Shown here: piece by piece, positions 25,782 to 34,405 of the stretch | Position numbering within the stretch: the first letter of the stretch is position 1 | Layout of the letters: the number at the start of each line of letters is the position of its first letter | NCBI GenBank assembly: GCA_900543095.1 | Contig: UQQD01000004.1 | Span: forward strand, 32,837 to 96,836 | Length of the DNA: 64,000 bases | Origin: an uncultured Ruminococcus sp. | GTDB lineage: Bacteria > Bacillota > Clostridia > Oscillospirales > Acutalibacteraceae | Reading direction: 5' to 3' | Made by a program: the position numbers and the translations under genes | Notes under the pieces: generated by a model | Databases searched by the model: none | The model's input: the letters and a program-made list of their open reading frames with translations, nothing else | Told to the model about the DNA's origin: nothing

Positions 25782-26297
25782 ATGAAAAAACAGATTTTGA
25801 GCTTTAAATTTGCGTTCAGAGGCGTTTGGAAGGCAATAAAAAGCGAAAGTCATATGCGGTTTCACATAGTTGCGGGGCTGTATGTTTTACTGTTTTCGCT
25901 GTTTTATGATTTTTCGCCTGTTCAGATTGCGTTGCTTGTTGTGCTTATTGCGCTTGTAATAGCGTTTGAAACACTGAACACCTGCATTGAGGAGCTTTCA
26001 AATCTTTGTGCCGACAGATACGAACCGCTTGTGCGGTTTGCAAAGGACGCAGCCGCAGGAGCGGTGCTTGTCACCTCGTTGGCTGCTGCTGCAGTGGGAG
26101 TGATTTTCTTTTGGAATTTATCCGTAATTCAATGCATCTTCGGCTTTTTTGCGGACAATATATTGTTGCTTGTTTTACTTGTGCTGTCGGTATCGGCTTC
26201 AATAATTTTTGTTGTACTCGGACCGACGGGGATAAAGGAAAAATTTATTTTGCACAAGCGCAAAAGCAAGGATAAATCCGCTGAAAATAATATATAG
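25782..26297 (+). CDS. dgkA: Undecaprenol/diacylglycerol kinase family protein with an extra C-terminal membrane segment
   Basis: A 171-residue membrane protein. The DgkA-like core (about 1-120) begins SFKFAFRGVWKAIKSESHMRFH and has ETLNTCIEELSNL, the catalytic helix with Glu and Asn, then AKDAAAGAVLV. By family in Gram-positives it phosphorylates undecaprenol to feed the lipid carrier pool. A further hydrophobic stretch (about 125-152) and a basic tail follow; the usual family length is 120-130. No clear Shine-Dalgarno precedes ATG, so coupling to ybeY, 8 bases upstream, is likely. Confidence 0.88.
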   Translation: MKKQILSFKFAFRGVWKAIKSESHMRFHIVAGLYVLLFSLFYDFSPVQIALLVVLIALVIAFETLNTCIEELSNLCADRYEPLVRFAKDAAAGAVLVTSLAAAAVGVIFFWNLSVIQCIFGFFADNILLLVLLVLSVSASIIFVVLGPTGIKEKFILHKRKSKDKSAENNI

Positions 26298-26331
26298 AAT
26301 CGCATTAAAACTGCATAATAGTATTTGCATA

Positions 26332-26358
26332 GGGCGAACATTGTTCGCCCGCAATTTT
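26332..26358 (+). terminator. Hairpin between dgkA and era
   Basis: A perfect 8-bp stem GGGCGAAC / GTTCGCCC with a 3-base loop, then gcaattttta. Probably a partial terminator; era begins 26 bases later. Confidence 0.65.
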
Positions 26359-26384
26359 TAATAGGAAAAATTAAGGGGTAAAGA

Positions 26385-27293
26385 ATGAACACAAATGATA
26401 AATCCGCCTTTGTGGCGATAGTCGGCAGACCAAACGTGGGAAAAAGCTCAATCTTAAACCGACTTTTAGGACAGAAGATAGCTATTGTATCAAGCAAGCC
26501 GCAGACCACACGCAACCGAATTACGGGAGTGCTTACCGAGGGCGAGTATCAGCTTGTTTTCTTTGATACTCCCGGTATGCACAAGCCAAAAAATTCGCTC
26601 GGTAAATATATGGTGCGAAGCGTAAACGAATCGGTGGGCGGCGTTGACTGCTGTATGCTTGTTGTTGAAGCGGGCAAAGAACCGGGACAAACCGAAATCT
26701 CTCTGATTGAAAAATTCAAGTCGCTTGATATGCCTGCGATTCTTGCCATAAACAAAATAGATACTCTGAAAGAAAAGGACGAGCTGATGAAGCAAATCCT
26801 TGAGTACAGCAAGCTGTATGATTTTGATGCGGTTGTGCCTGTCAGCGCACAGGACGGAAGCGGACTGAACGAACTCCTTGACGAATTGAAAAAGCAGTCA
26901 AGCGAGGGCGGACATTTCTTTGATGACGACACACTCACCGACCAGCCCGAAAGAGTAATCGTTGCCGAAATAATCAGAGAAAAAATACTTCGTCTTTGCG
27001 ATAAGGAAATACCGCACGGCACAGCTGTTGTTATCGAAAAGATGAAAACACGGGAAAACGGAATTTTGGATATTGACGCAACAATATTCTGCGAAAAAGA
27101 AACCCATAAACGAATACTGATTGGCAAAAACGGTGCAATGCTCAAAAAAATAAGCAGTTTTGCCCGTCAGGACATAGAGCGGTTTTTTGACTGCAAGGTG
27201 TTTTTACAGACCTGGATAAAGGTAAAAGAGGATTGGCGCAACCGAGCTCAGCTTTTGCAGAACTTTGGCTTTGATGAGAAGAATTTTGATTAA
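26385..27293 (+). CDS. era: GTPase Era
   Basis: A 302-residue GTPase that binds the 3' end of 16S rRNA during 30S assembly. G1 GRPNVGKSS near residue 14, G2 region SSKPQTTRNRI, G3 DTPGMHKPKN near 61, G4 NKID near 124, G5 SAQDGSG, then a C-terminal KH domain with LIGKNGAMLKKI near 248. The GTG- and ATG-rich start is resolved by AGGGG 8 bases before ATG. Its stop at 27293 is followed at once by a GNAT gene. Part of the phoH-ybeY-dgkA-era block. Confidence 0.97.
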   Translation: MNTNDKSAFVAIVGRPNVGKSSILNRLLGQKIAIVSSKPQTTRNRITGVLTEGEYQLVFFDTPGMHKPKNSLGKYMVRSVNESVGGVDCCMLVVEAGKEPGQTEISLIEKFKSLDMPAILAINKIDTLKEKDELMKQILEYSKLYDFDAVVPVSAQDGSGLNELLDELKKQSSEGGHFFDDDTLTDQPERVIVAEIIREKILRLCDKEIPHGTAVVIEKMKTRENGILDIDATIFCEKETHKRILIGKNGAMLKKISSFARQDIERFFDCKVFLQTWIKVKEDWRNRAQLLQNFGFDEKNFD

Positions 27294-27294
27294 T

Positions 27295-27765
27295 ATGAAT
27301 GTAATATTGATAAAAGCAAAATATCTTGACTGTCCAATTATAGCAAAAATTCAGAAAATTTCTTTTTCAAAATTACTCGAAAAATATAAGGATTATGACA
27401 CAAATCCGGCTTGCGAAGATTTGGATAAAATACAAGAGAAATTCCGTCAGACGTTTACTGAATATTATTTGATAAAGGTTGGAAAAAGCACAGTAGGTAT
27501 TGTAAGAATTGTCAGTGTTGATAACAATACCAAACGTATTTCTCCAATATGTATTTTGCCTGAATATCAAAACAAAGGCTATGCTGGCAGAGCTATGACT
27601 AATTTGGAACGTATGTTTCCTCAAACTCATATTTGGTTACTGGATACTATTAAGCAGGAGAGTGAATTGTGCGATTTTTATGAAAAACTCGGATATATAC
27701 GGACGGGAAGAGAGGAAAAATTGCACAGTAATATGACAATTGCGTTTTTCAAAAAGGAAGTTTGA
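27295..27765 (+). CDS. GNAT family N-acetyltransferase
   Basis: A 156-residue acyltransferase. The strand-helix core ISPICILPEYQNKGYAGRAM carries the acetyl-CoA-binding Q/RxxGxG/A motif, and YEKLGYIRTGREE is the usual late element. ATG 27295 lies one base after the era stop, with no good Shine-Dalgarno, so it is probably coupled. Substrate unknown. Codon use is more AT-rich than in era, hinting at an accessory insertion of this and the next two genes between era and recO. Confidence 0.85.
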   Translation: MNVILIKAKYLDCPIIAKIQKISFSKLLEKYKDYDTNPACEDLDKIQEKFRQTFTEYYLIKVGKSTVGIVRIVSVDNNTKRISPICILPEYQNKGYAGRAMTNLERMFPQTHIWLLDTIKQESELCDFYEKLGYIRTGREEKLHSNMTIAFFKKEV

Positions 27766-27768
27766 TTA

Positions 27769-28197
27769 ATGGTTAAATTTTATGACAGTGTTGATGACAG
27801 ATTGCTTAAATTTGCGGTGATTATTTCAAAGACGAACGGCAAATGGGTGTTTTGCAAACACAAGAAAAGAGATACGCTCGAAATTCCCGGCGGGCATCGG
27901 GAACCGGGAGAAAAAATTGAAGGTACGGCAAAAAGAGAATTATATGAGGAAACAGGTGCGCTTAAATTTGATATTTACCCGATATGTGTGTATTCTGTAA
28001 TTGAAAAGGATAATTTTAACAATAAGGAAACCTTTGGAATGTTATATTATGCAGAGATTTTTGAATTTGAAAACGAACTGCACAGTGAAATCGAAAGGGT
28101 AGTTTTGTCCGATACCTTAGCAGATAATTGGACATATCCGCAAATTCAGCCGTTTTTGATAAAAGAATATGAGCGCAGAACTAATCTCGGCAAATAA
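27769..28197 (+). CDS. Nudix hydrolase
   Basis: A 142-residue protein with a full Nudix box: GGHREPGEKIEGTAKRELYE followed by ETGA, i.e. G-x5-E-x7-RE-x-x-EE-x-G. It should hydrolyse a nucleoside diphosphate linked to another moiety; the substrate cannot be told. It starts 3 bases after the GNAT stop with AAGGAAG just before, giving a tight three-gene set (GNAT, Nudix, GNAT). Confidence 0.9.
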   Translation: MVKFYDSVDDRLLKFAVIISKTNGKWVFCKHKKRDTLEIPGGHREPGEKIEGTAKRELYEETGALKFDIYPICVYSVIEKDNFNNKETFGMLYYAEIFEFENELHSEIERVVLSDTLADNWTYPQIQPFLIKEYERRTNLGK

Positions 28198-28210
28198 AGG
28201 ATGAGAGAAT

Positions 28211-28663
28211 ATGAACATTGTATATAGAAAGCTTACAACTGAAGACATAGATATGTTTATTGATATGCGTATAAATCAACTGCGTGCCGAGGGTGCAACC
28301 GAAGACATTGATTTAAGACCAAACCTAAAGGATTATTATAACCGTCACCTTGCTGACGGAACATTTGTGTCATGGATTGCATTAGACGGTGAAAAAACAG
28401 TCGGCACAAGCGGAATATCGTTTGTTGAAAAACCGCCGTACTTTTCATGTCCGAGCGGTAAGATTGCATTACTGTCAAGTATGTTTACTGCGGATGATTA
28501 CCGCAGAAAAGGTATTGCAAAGCATCTTCTTGCAAAAGTCATAGACGAAGCTAAAAATTTCGGCTGTTCGGTTGTACAGATCACGGCTTCGGATATGGGA
28601 GTATTGCTGTATACTGATTTTGGCTTTAAAAAGAACGGTAACTTTATGCAATACAATCTCTGA
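28211..28663 (+). CDS. GNAT family N-acetyltransferase
   Basis: A 150-residue acyltransferase. It has MFTADDYRRKGIAKHLL, the acetyl-CoA pyrophosphate-binding element near residue 100, and an ending LYTDFGFKKNGNFMQYNL. AGGATGAGAG precedes ATG. It is unlike the GNAT at 27295 in sequence, so the two are not a recent duplication. Substrate unknown. Confidence 0.88.
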   Translation: MNIVYRKLTTEDIDMFIDMRINQLRAEGATEDIDLRPNLKDYYNRHLADGTFVSWIALDGEKTVGTSGISFVEKPPYFSCPSGKIALLSSMFTADDYRRKGIAKHLLAKVIDEAKNFGCSVVQITASDMGVLLYTDFGFKKNGNFMQYNL

Positions 28664-28744
28664 CAACAGGAGAAAAATTTACCGTTTATAATTCGCCCAA
28701 AAGTAAAAACACTAATAAAAGCCAATTAATTTGGAGGTGTTTTT

Positions 28745-28918
28745 ATGGACGAATGGTCTATGTGGGAAACTTTCATTACTACCGGCAGTGTGCTGGATTA
28801 TATACGCTACAAAAGTATTCAGGACGCCAAGGATACAGGTGCAGACACGATAAACAGGGAGGAAACCGATGAAATTCCGAACCGATGGATTGATAATAAA
28901 GGAACAGAATATCGGTGA
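28745..28918 (+). CDS. YqzL-like small protein overlapping recO
   Basis: A 57-residue ORF, MDEWSMWETFITTGSVLDYI and onward to NKGTEYR, with a strong GGAGGTG site 7 bases before ATG. The first half matches the YqzL pattern (W-x-x-F-x-x-TG-S-x-x-x-Y-I) found directly before recO in Bacilli and Clostridia. It overlaps the recO start by 50 bases in another frame, and the recO ribosome site lies inside it, so translation of the two is probably coupled. YqzL has no assigned function. Confidence 0.8.
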   Translation: MDEWSMWETFITTGSVLDYIRYKSIQDAKDTGADTINREETDEIPNRWIDNKGTEYR

Positions 28919-29609
28919 AAACGACAGGCTTGTTTTTGCTCTGACAAAGTCAAACGGCGTTATCAGGGCATTTGTCAAGGGTGCAAAAAACATAAAAAAT
29001 CAAAAATGCGCCGCAACCTCTTTGCTCTCTTATTCCCGACTTACGATATACAAGGGTCGGGAAAGCTACATAATAGGCGAGGCGCAATCAATTAAAATTT
29101 TTTCAAAGCTGAGATATGACGTTAAAAAAATGTGCCTTGCACAGTATTTTTGCGAGCTTGCGCTCACTGTATGCCCCCGTGAGCAGAATTCCGAGCCTTT
29201 TTTGAAACTGGTTTTAAATTCGCTTTACCTTTTGTCGGAGGGCAAGCGCAGTGCAGAGTTGATTAAGCCCTGCCTTGAAATGCGGCTTGTATCCCTTGCG
29301 GGCTATATGCCCGACCTTACAATGTGCAGAAATTGCGGCGAATATTCCGCAGACACAATGTATTTTTTGCCCGAAATCGGTATGCTTGAATGTGCCTCCT
29401 GCCACGAAAGAATGTCGGGAGGAATTGCGCTTTCTCCGTCCGCTTTAACGGCTTTAAGGCATACTATTTATGCCGACGATGATAAGCTGTTTTCGTTTTC
29501 ACTGTCGCAGGAGGGGCTTGAATTACTGAATATTTGCAGTGAAAGCTATCTTAAATATAAATTTGAAAAGGATTTTAAAACACTGAATTTTTATAAGGCG
29601 ATTTCGTGA
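28869..29609 (+). CDS. recO: DNA repair protein RecO
   Basis: A 246-residue protein of RecFOR recombination, loading RecA onto SSB-coated DNA. It has an N-terminal OB fold (TDGLIIKEQNIGENDRLVFALTKSNG) and a C-terminal helical part with a zinc site (CRNCG near residue 153, CASCH near 176). GGGAGG is 6 bases before ATG. The gene starts inside the YqzL-like ORF. In related genomes era, recO and mutS2 are often close, and here only a mobile element separates recO from mutS2. Confidence 0.95.
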   Translation: MKFRTDGLIIKEQNIGENDRLVFALTKSNGVIRAFVKGAKNIKNQKCAATSLLSYSRLTIYKGRESYIIGEAQSIKIFSKLRYDVKKMCLAQYFCELALTVCPREQNSEPFLKLVLNSLYLLSEGKRSAELIKPCLEMRLVSLAGYMPDLTMCRNCGEYSADTMYFLPEIGMLECASCHERMSGGIALSPSALTALRHTIYADDDKLFSFSLSQEGLELLNICSESYLKYKFEKDFKTLNFYKAIS

Positions 29610-29696
29610 TTTTTTCATTTTATTAAACGTATGAAAAATTTGATACCGTTCAAATGGTAGAACAACCCCATGTTGTTATGGAGATGAAATAGAATT

Positions 29697-29720
29697 GTAG
29701 GGAACGGTCTTGGCCGTTCC
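29697..29720 (+). repeat. REP-like palindrome upstream of the RAYT gene
   Basis: GTAG followed by GGAACGG-TCTTGG-CCGTTCC, a 7-bp perfect palindrome with a 6-base centre. The same 24-base unit, inverted and with one difference, lies at 30014-30037 within the transposase gene. The GTAG head plus palindrome is the classic form of REP units mobilised by RAYT enzymes. Confidence 0.8.
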
Positions 29721-29741
29721 GATAAAGGTGATGATGAAATA

Positions 29742-30218
29742 ATGAATTTGCCTAATAGAAAAAAACTGCGTTTAAACGGTTACGATTATTCTACTCCGGG
29801 ATATTATTTTGTTACAATATGTTCTAATAATAAGAAAAGCATATTTTGCCATATTAATTCTGATGGCGCTATTAAAAAATCTTGGGTCGGTGACATTTTA
29901 GAGAGCAATATAAAAAACATAGAAAGTCATTATAGCAATGTAAGAATTGATAAATATGTTATAATGCCAAATCATTTGCACATGATTGTGGTAATATCAT
30001 ACTTTGAAAATACGGAACGGTCAAGACCGTTCCCTACATTATCAAACGTAATTGGATTATTTAAATCCGGTGTGTCAAATGAAGTAGGATTTACTGTATG
30101 GCAAAAATCATTTCACGACCATATAATACGCAATGAAAAATCTTATTTGCAAATATTAAAGTATATAGAAAACAACCCTCTTAGTTGGATGGAGGATTGT
30201 TATTATATCGCAGACTAA
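29742..30218 (+). mobile_element. REP-associated tyrosine transposase (RAYT, IS200-like Y1 family)
   Basis: A 158-residue HUH-family enzyme. Start FDYSTPGYYFVTICSNN-like (here YDYSTPGYYFVTIC), metal-binding HUH motif in MPNHLHMIVV near residue 79, and the catalytic Tyr region YLQILKYIENNP near 137-148. RAYTs cut and join single-stranded REP DNA. It lies between recO and mutS2 with a REP unit 22 bases upstream and another inside the gene, encoding about eight residues (ERSRPFPT) at 91-98. AT-rich codon use differs from its neighbours, supporting acquisition. The reading frame is intact, so it is probably active or recently so. Confidence 0.9.
30014..30037 (-). repeat. REP-like unit inside the RAYT coding sequence
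   Basis: GGAACGG-TCAAGA-CCGTTCC plus CTAC, the inverted match (23 of 24) of 29697-29720. It is read in frame as ERSRPFPT between the HUH and Tyr motifs, where an unstructured loop is likely. Confidence 0.85.
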
Positions 30219-30230
30219 ACAGAGGCTTTT

Positions 30231-32594
30231 ATGAACAGACATTACAGAACACTTGAACTTGATAAAATTCTTGAACGCCTTGCAGGGCAAACGTCGCTTG
30301 ACGATGCCCGCGAAATGGCGCTTAGACTTGAACCGCAGTTTGATTTAAAAAAGGTGCAACTCCTTTTAAAGCAAACCGACGACGCTGTTGTGCTGAGCAG
30401 TAAATACGGCGCACCGTCGTTTGGTTCGGCAACAAACTGTTCGGGCAACCTCAGACGTGCTCAGGCAGGAGGTTGTCTTACAACCACGGAGCTTATCGCA
30501 ATAGCCGATACGCTTCGCATTATACGAACCGTAAAGGAATGGCACTCCCGTTTTGCCTCGGTTGAAACCACGCTTGATACCTATTTTTCGGGGCTTGTTT
30601 CCAACAAATACCTTGAGGAACGCATAACCTCGGCAATCATCAGTGATGATGAAATTTCCGACAAAGCAAGCTCCGCACTTTCGGATATTAGGCGCAAAAT
30701 ACGCACCGCTTCGTCAAAGGCGAGGGAGTCGCTTGATAAGATAATCCACAGTTCCTCCTACATAAAGTATTTGCAGGAGGCTATCATTACTCAGCGTGAC
30801 GGACGTTATGTTGTTCCCGTCCGCAGTGAGTGCAGAAACAATGTTCCCGGACTTGTACACGACACCTCGTCAAGCGGAGCAACCGTGTTTATTGAGCCTA
30901 TGGGTGTTGTTCAGGCAAACAATGACATTAAAATGCTAAGAGCAAAAGAAGAAGAGGAGATTGAGCGTATCCTCTTTGAACTGTCGGCAAACGCAGGTGA
31001 ATTTGCCGACAGCATTATTCACAGCTATGAAAATCTTGCAAATCTCAATCTTATTTTTGCAAAGGCGGAGCTTGCCTACTCAATGAAAGCAACAATGCCC
31101 GTTATGAATGATAGGTGTGTTGTTGACATAAAGCAGGCACGGCATCCTCTCATCAGCAAGGACAAAGTCGTTCCCGTTGATATAGTGCTTGGCAAGAGCT
31201 TTGATACGCTTGTAATAACAGGTCCTAATACGGGCGGCAAAACCGTTACCCTTAAAACTCTCGGACTTTTTACGCTTATGGCAATGTGCGGACTTCTTGT
31301 GCCGTGCGGCGATAACAGCGAATTGTCGGTGTTCCGACGTGTGCTTGTGGACATTGGTGACGAGCAGAGCATTGAACAGTCGCTTTCAACATTTTCCGCA
31401 CATATGACGAATATTATCCAGATACTGAAGCTTGCAAACGCAGGCTCACTTTGCCTAATCGACGAGCTTGGCGCAGGCACCGACCCTGTTGAGGGTGCGG
31501 CGCTTGCAATAGCTATACTTGAAAAGCTGAGAACCCGTCACGCAAAAATCGCATCTACTACGCACTATGCGGAGCTTAAAGAATTTGCGCTTCGCACCGA
31601 GGGCGTAGAAAACGGCTGCTGCGAATTTGATGTTGTTACACTAAAGCCTACCTACAGGCTTTTAATCGGCGTACCCGGCAAATCAAACGCTTTTGCAATT
31701 TCAAGGCGGCTCGGAATGGACAGCGATATTGTAGACCGTGCAAATGAGCTTGTATCAAGCGAAAGCAGACAGTTTGAGGACGTTGTCGAAAAGCTTGAAA
31801 AACGTCGTCAAAGTCTTGAAAAACAGCTTGAAAACGCCAATCGTCTTACCGCAAAGGCAAACACCGAAAAGCAAAAAGCGGAAAACGAAATGCGAAAAGC
31901 CAAAGAGAATGCAGAGCGTGAGGTTGAACGTGCAAAGCAAGAGGCACAAAGGATAATTTCACGCACAAGGGCTGAGGCAGATAAACTTGTTGAAGAAATC
32001 AACAAGGCGCGCAAGGAAAAGGAACTCAGTGCCGATGCACGCTCAAAGCTAAAAAAGAACATTGCTAAAATGGAGGCGCATGCCGACTCGATAAAACTGA
32101 AAAACACTCCCGATGAGGAATACAAACTGCCTCGTCCGCTAAAGGCTGGCGATACGGTTTTAATATATGATATTGATAAAAACGCTACCGTACTTGCGCC
32201 GCCGTCAAAGGACGGACAGGTTCTTGTTCAGGCGGGAATAATCAAAACAAGGGTTGACATAAAGAACCTTCGTCTGCTAAAATCTCAGATAAAGCCTGCT
32301 GCAAGTCGGTTTTCGTCAACAAGGAGCGTGCCCGGCCGTATGGACGTGCGTCCCGAAACGGAAATTGACGTGCGAGGAGAAACTGCGTTTGACGCAGTAA
32401 ATATAGTCGATAAGGCGATTGATAACGCAGTATTGTCCGGAATCGGAAAGCTCACGATAATACACGGCAAGGGTACCGGTGTTCTTCGCCGTGAGATAAA
32501 CCAATATCTCAAGTCAAACAAATCGGTCAAATCCCATCGTCTCGGTGTCTTTGGCGAAGGTGAGGACGGCGTGACAATAGTAGAGTTGAAATAA
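30231..32594 (+). CDS. mutS2: Endonuclease MutS2
   Basis: A 787-residue protein. MutS core ATPase with Walker A TGPNTGGKTVTLKT near residue 333 and Walker B LIDELGAGTDP near 408, a long coiled coil (about 510-640, Glu/Lys/Arg-rich), and a C-terminal Smr nuclease domain with DVRGETAFDA and HGKGTGVLR. MutS2 proteins suppress recombination or rescue collided ribosomes (MutS2/RqcU in Bacillus). ATG lies 10 bases after AGAGG. It follows the RAYT stop by 13 bases, so the insertion may have altered its expression; rimM and trmD follow. Confidence 0.96.
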   Translation: MNRHYRTLELDKILERLAGQTSLDDAREMALRLEPQFDLKKVQLLLKQTDDAVVLSSKYGAPSFGSATNCSGNLRRAQAGGCLTTTELIAIADTLRIIRTVKEWHSRFASVETTLDTYFSGLVSNKYLEERITSAIISDDEISDKASSALSDIRRKIRTASSKARESLDKIIHSSSYIKYLQEAIITQRDGRYVVPVRSECRNNVPGLVHDTSSSGATVFIEPMGVVQANNDIKMLRAKEEEEIERILFELSANAGEFADSIIHSYENLANLNLIFAKAELAYSMKATMPVMNDRCVVDIKQARHPLISKDKVVPVDIVLGKSFDTLVITGPNTGGKTVTLKTLGLFTLMAMCGLLVPCGDNSELSVFRRVLVDIGDEQSIEQSLSTFSAHMTNIIQILKLANAGSLCLIDELGAGTDPVEGAALAIAILEKLRTRHAKIASTTHYAELKEFALRTEGVENGCCEFDVVTLKPTYRLLIGVPGKSNAFAISRRLGMDSDIVDRANELVSSESRQFEDVVEKLEKRRQSLEKQLENANRLTAKANTEKQKAENEMRKAKENAEREVERAKQEAQRIISRTRAEADKLVEEINKARKEKELSADARSKLKKNIAKMEAHADSIKLKNTPDEEYKLPRPLKAGDTVLIYDIDKNATVLAPPSKDGQVLVQAGIIKTRVDIKNLRLLKSQIKPAASRFSSTRSVPGRMDVRPETEIDVRGETAFDAVNIVDKAIDNAVLSGIGKLTIIHGKGTGVLRREINQYLKSNKSVKSHRLGVFGEGEDGVTIVELK

Positions 32595-32609
32595 TTGAGG
32601 TAGCAGAAT

Positions 32610-33122
32610 ATGAAAAAACAATTTCTTGATACGGGAAAAATCGTGGGTACTCACGGAATCAAAGGCGAGGTGCGTATTGATCCTTGGTGCGACAGTCCTG
32701 AATTTTTGTGTGATTTTAAAAGGCTGTATCTTGATGAGAACGGCAGGGATTTTATTGATGTAAAGTCACGTCCGCACAAAAACATCGTACTCTGTAAAAT
32801 AAAGGGTGTTGAAACTGTCGAGGACGCCGAACGCCTGCGCGGAAAAGTCATATATATCGACCGCAATGACATAAGCCTTGAGGAAGGCGCAAACTTTGTT
32901 CAGGATCTTATCGGGCTTGAGGTGCGCGACGTTGATACAAATGAGGCTTACGGCAAAATCTCCGATGTGCTCTATACGGGCGCAAACGATGTTTACGAAA
33001 TAACAAACAACGGCAAAAAATATCTTGCCCCCGTTATTGACGATGTTGTAAAAAAAATAGACGTTGATTCGGGATTTGTGCTTATCCGTCCTCTGAAAGG
33101 AATATTTGACGATGAGAATTGA
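32610..33122 (+). CDS. rimM: Ribosome maturation factor RimM
   Basis: A 170-residue factor for 16S rRNA processing and 30S head assembly. N-terminal domain with GKIVGTHGIKGEVRI, then a PRC-barrel domain (LIGLEVRDVDTNEAYGKISDVL) ending in VLIRPLKGIFDDEN. Site AGG with 8-base spacing before ATG. Its stop overlaps the trmD start by 11 bases, as usual in this operon; rpsP is not adjacent here. Confidence 0.95.
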   Translation: MKKQFLDTGKIVGTHGIKGEVRIDPWCDSPEFLCDFKRLYLDENGRDFIDVKSRPHKNIVLCKIKGVETVEDAERLRGKVIYIDRNDISLEEGANFVQDLIGLEVRDVDTNEAYGKISDVLYTGANDVYEITNNGKKYLAPVIDDVVKKIDVDSGFVLIRPLKGIFDDEN

Positions 33123-33804
33123 TATAATAACTCTGTTTCCCGAAATGTTTGAGCCTGTGCTTAACGAAAGCATTATCGGCAGGGCGCAAAAAAGCGGAGC
33201 TATAGAGATTGTGTGTCATCAGCTTCGTGAATTTGCGTTTGACAAGCACAGACGTGTTGACGATACCCCTTACGGCGGCGGAATGGGTATGCTTATGAAG
33301 GCAGAGCCTATTGCCCTTTGCTTTGAGGATATATGCAAACAGGTTGGAAGCAGACCGCACTTTGTATATATGTCGCCCCAGGGAAAAACACTTGAACAAA
33401 AGCGGCTCAGGGAGCTTGCCGAGTTTAACAATATCTGTATTCTCTGCGGTCACTATGAGGGCGTCGATCAGCGTTTGCTTGATGAATTTATTGATGAAGA
33501 AATATCGATCGGCGACTATGTTCTTACGGGCGGCGAAATACCTGCTATGGTGTTTGCCGACGCATTGTGCCGAATGGTTCCCGGTGTGCTTACAAACAAC
33601 GAATGTTTTACCGAGGAAAGCCACTTTAACGGCTTGCTTGAGTATCCGCAGTACACCAAGCCTGCGGTATGGCGGGGAAGAGAAGTCCCCGAGGTGTTAA
33701 TGAGCGGACATCATGCAAATGTTGAAAAGTGGCGCCGTGAAAAAAGCCTTGAAGTAACAAAAATAAAGCGCCCGGATTTGCTTAAAGACTTAAAGCAGGA
33801 ATAA
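33112..33804 (+). CDS. trmD: tRNA (guanine-37-N1)-methyltransferase TrmD
   Basis: A 230-residue SPOUT methyltransferase adding m1G at position 37 of tRNAs. ATG 33112 gives the conserved start MRIDIITLFPEMF. The trefoil-knot cofactor site appears as CGHYEGVD and DYVLTGGEIPAM. GAAAGGA lies 11 bases upstream, within rimM. The C-terminal domain carries YTKPAVWRGREVPEVL. No rplS follows within view; instead a 230-base gap leads to HPr. Confidence 0.97.
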   Translation: MRIDIITLFPEMFEPVLNESIIGRAQKSGAIEIVCHQLREFAFDKHRRVDDTPYGGGMGMLMKAEPIALCFEDICKQVGSRPHFVYMSPQGKTLEQKRLRELAEFNNICILCGHYEGVDQRLLDEFIDEEISIGDYVLTGGEIPAMVFADALCRMVPGVLTNNECFTEESHFNGLLEYPQYTKPAVWRGREVPEVLMSGHHANVEKWRREKSLEVTKIKRPDLLKDLKQE

Positions 33805-33942
33805 ATTTAACTTTCTGCCGAAAACTCTGCCAAATCATTATTGAAAATGCTGAGGGAACATTGCATATTTTGTAAATATGCACAATAAACGGGGAGAAAA
33901 TTTGACATCAAGTGATTATTAATACGAAATTATTTAAAATTA

Positions 33943-33971
33943 TTGACCTTGCCCAAAAAAAAGATTATAAT
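33943..33971 (+). promoter_or_regulatory. Promoter of the HPr gene
   Basis: TTGACC (33943-33948), 17-base spacer, TATAAT (33966-33971), about 64 bases before the start codon. The rest of 33805-33942 is AT-rich with no other feature seen. Confidence 0.8.
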
Positions 33972-34034
33972 AATTATTAATTAAGCCAATTAGGTTTAAC
34001 AGATAATATTTATTATTGCAGAGAGGGTTTTATT

Positions 34035-34298
34035 ATGTATGTTAAGGAAGTTTTAGTTCAGAACAAAGCAGGCTTGCACGCACGTCCCGCAACTTTCTTT
34101 ATCCAGAAAGCTAACGAGTTCAAATCAACTATCTGGGTTGAAAAGGAAGAGCGCCGTGTAAACGCAAAAAGCCTTCTTGGTGTACTTTCACTCGGTATTA
34201 TCGGCGGCACAACTATCAAAATCATCGCTGACGGCTCGGATGAAACCGAGGCAGTCGAAGGTCTTGTTGCTCTTGTTGAGTCAGGATTTACCGAATAA
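34035..34298 (+). CDS. ptsH: Phosphocarrier protein HPr
   Basis: An 87-residue phosphocarrier of the PTS sugar uptake system. The active H15 (GLHARPA) and regulatory S46 (AKSLLG) are both present at the canonical positions, so it can take part in both phosphate transfer and, when phosphorylated on Ser46 by HPrK, carbon catabolite repression with CcpA. Crh proteins lack His15, so this is HPr. GAGAGGG precedes ATG. It is monocistronic with its own promoter and terminator; no enzyme I gene is adjacent. Confidence 0.97.
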   Translation: MYVKEVLVQNKAGLHARPATFFIQKANEFKSTIWVEKEERRVNAKSLLGVLSLGIIGGTTIKIIADGSDETEAVEGLVALVESGFTE

Positions 34299-34335
34299 AA
34301 TCATCTTGCATTTTCTATCATATATTTGATTATCA

Positions 34336-34358
34336 GGGCGGTTTTCCGCCCTTTTTAT
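34336..34358 (+). terminator. Terminator of ptsH
   Basis: A perfect 6-bp GC stem GGGCGG / CCGCCC with a TTTT loop, followed by TTTTTATTTTA. Confidence 0.9.
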
Positions 34359-34405
34359 TTTACTCATTACTCACAATTTTATGTTTTTGAAACGGAGGTG
34401 AGAAT

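Noticed and set aside
27295..28663. GNAT-Nudix-GNAT set as a toxin or defence module
   Set aside because: The proteins look like ordinary small-molecule enzymes, there is no paired antitoxin-like gene, and no defence domain is present.
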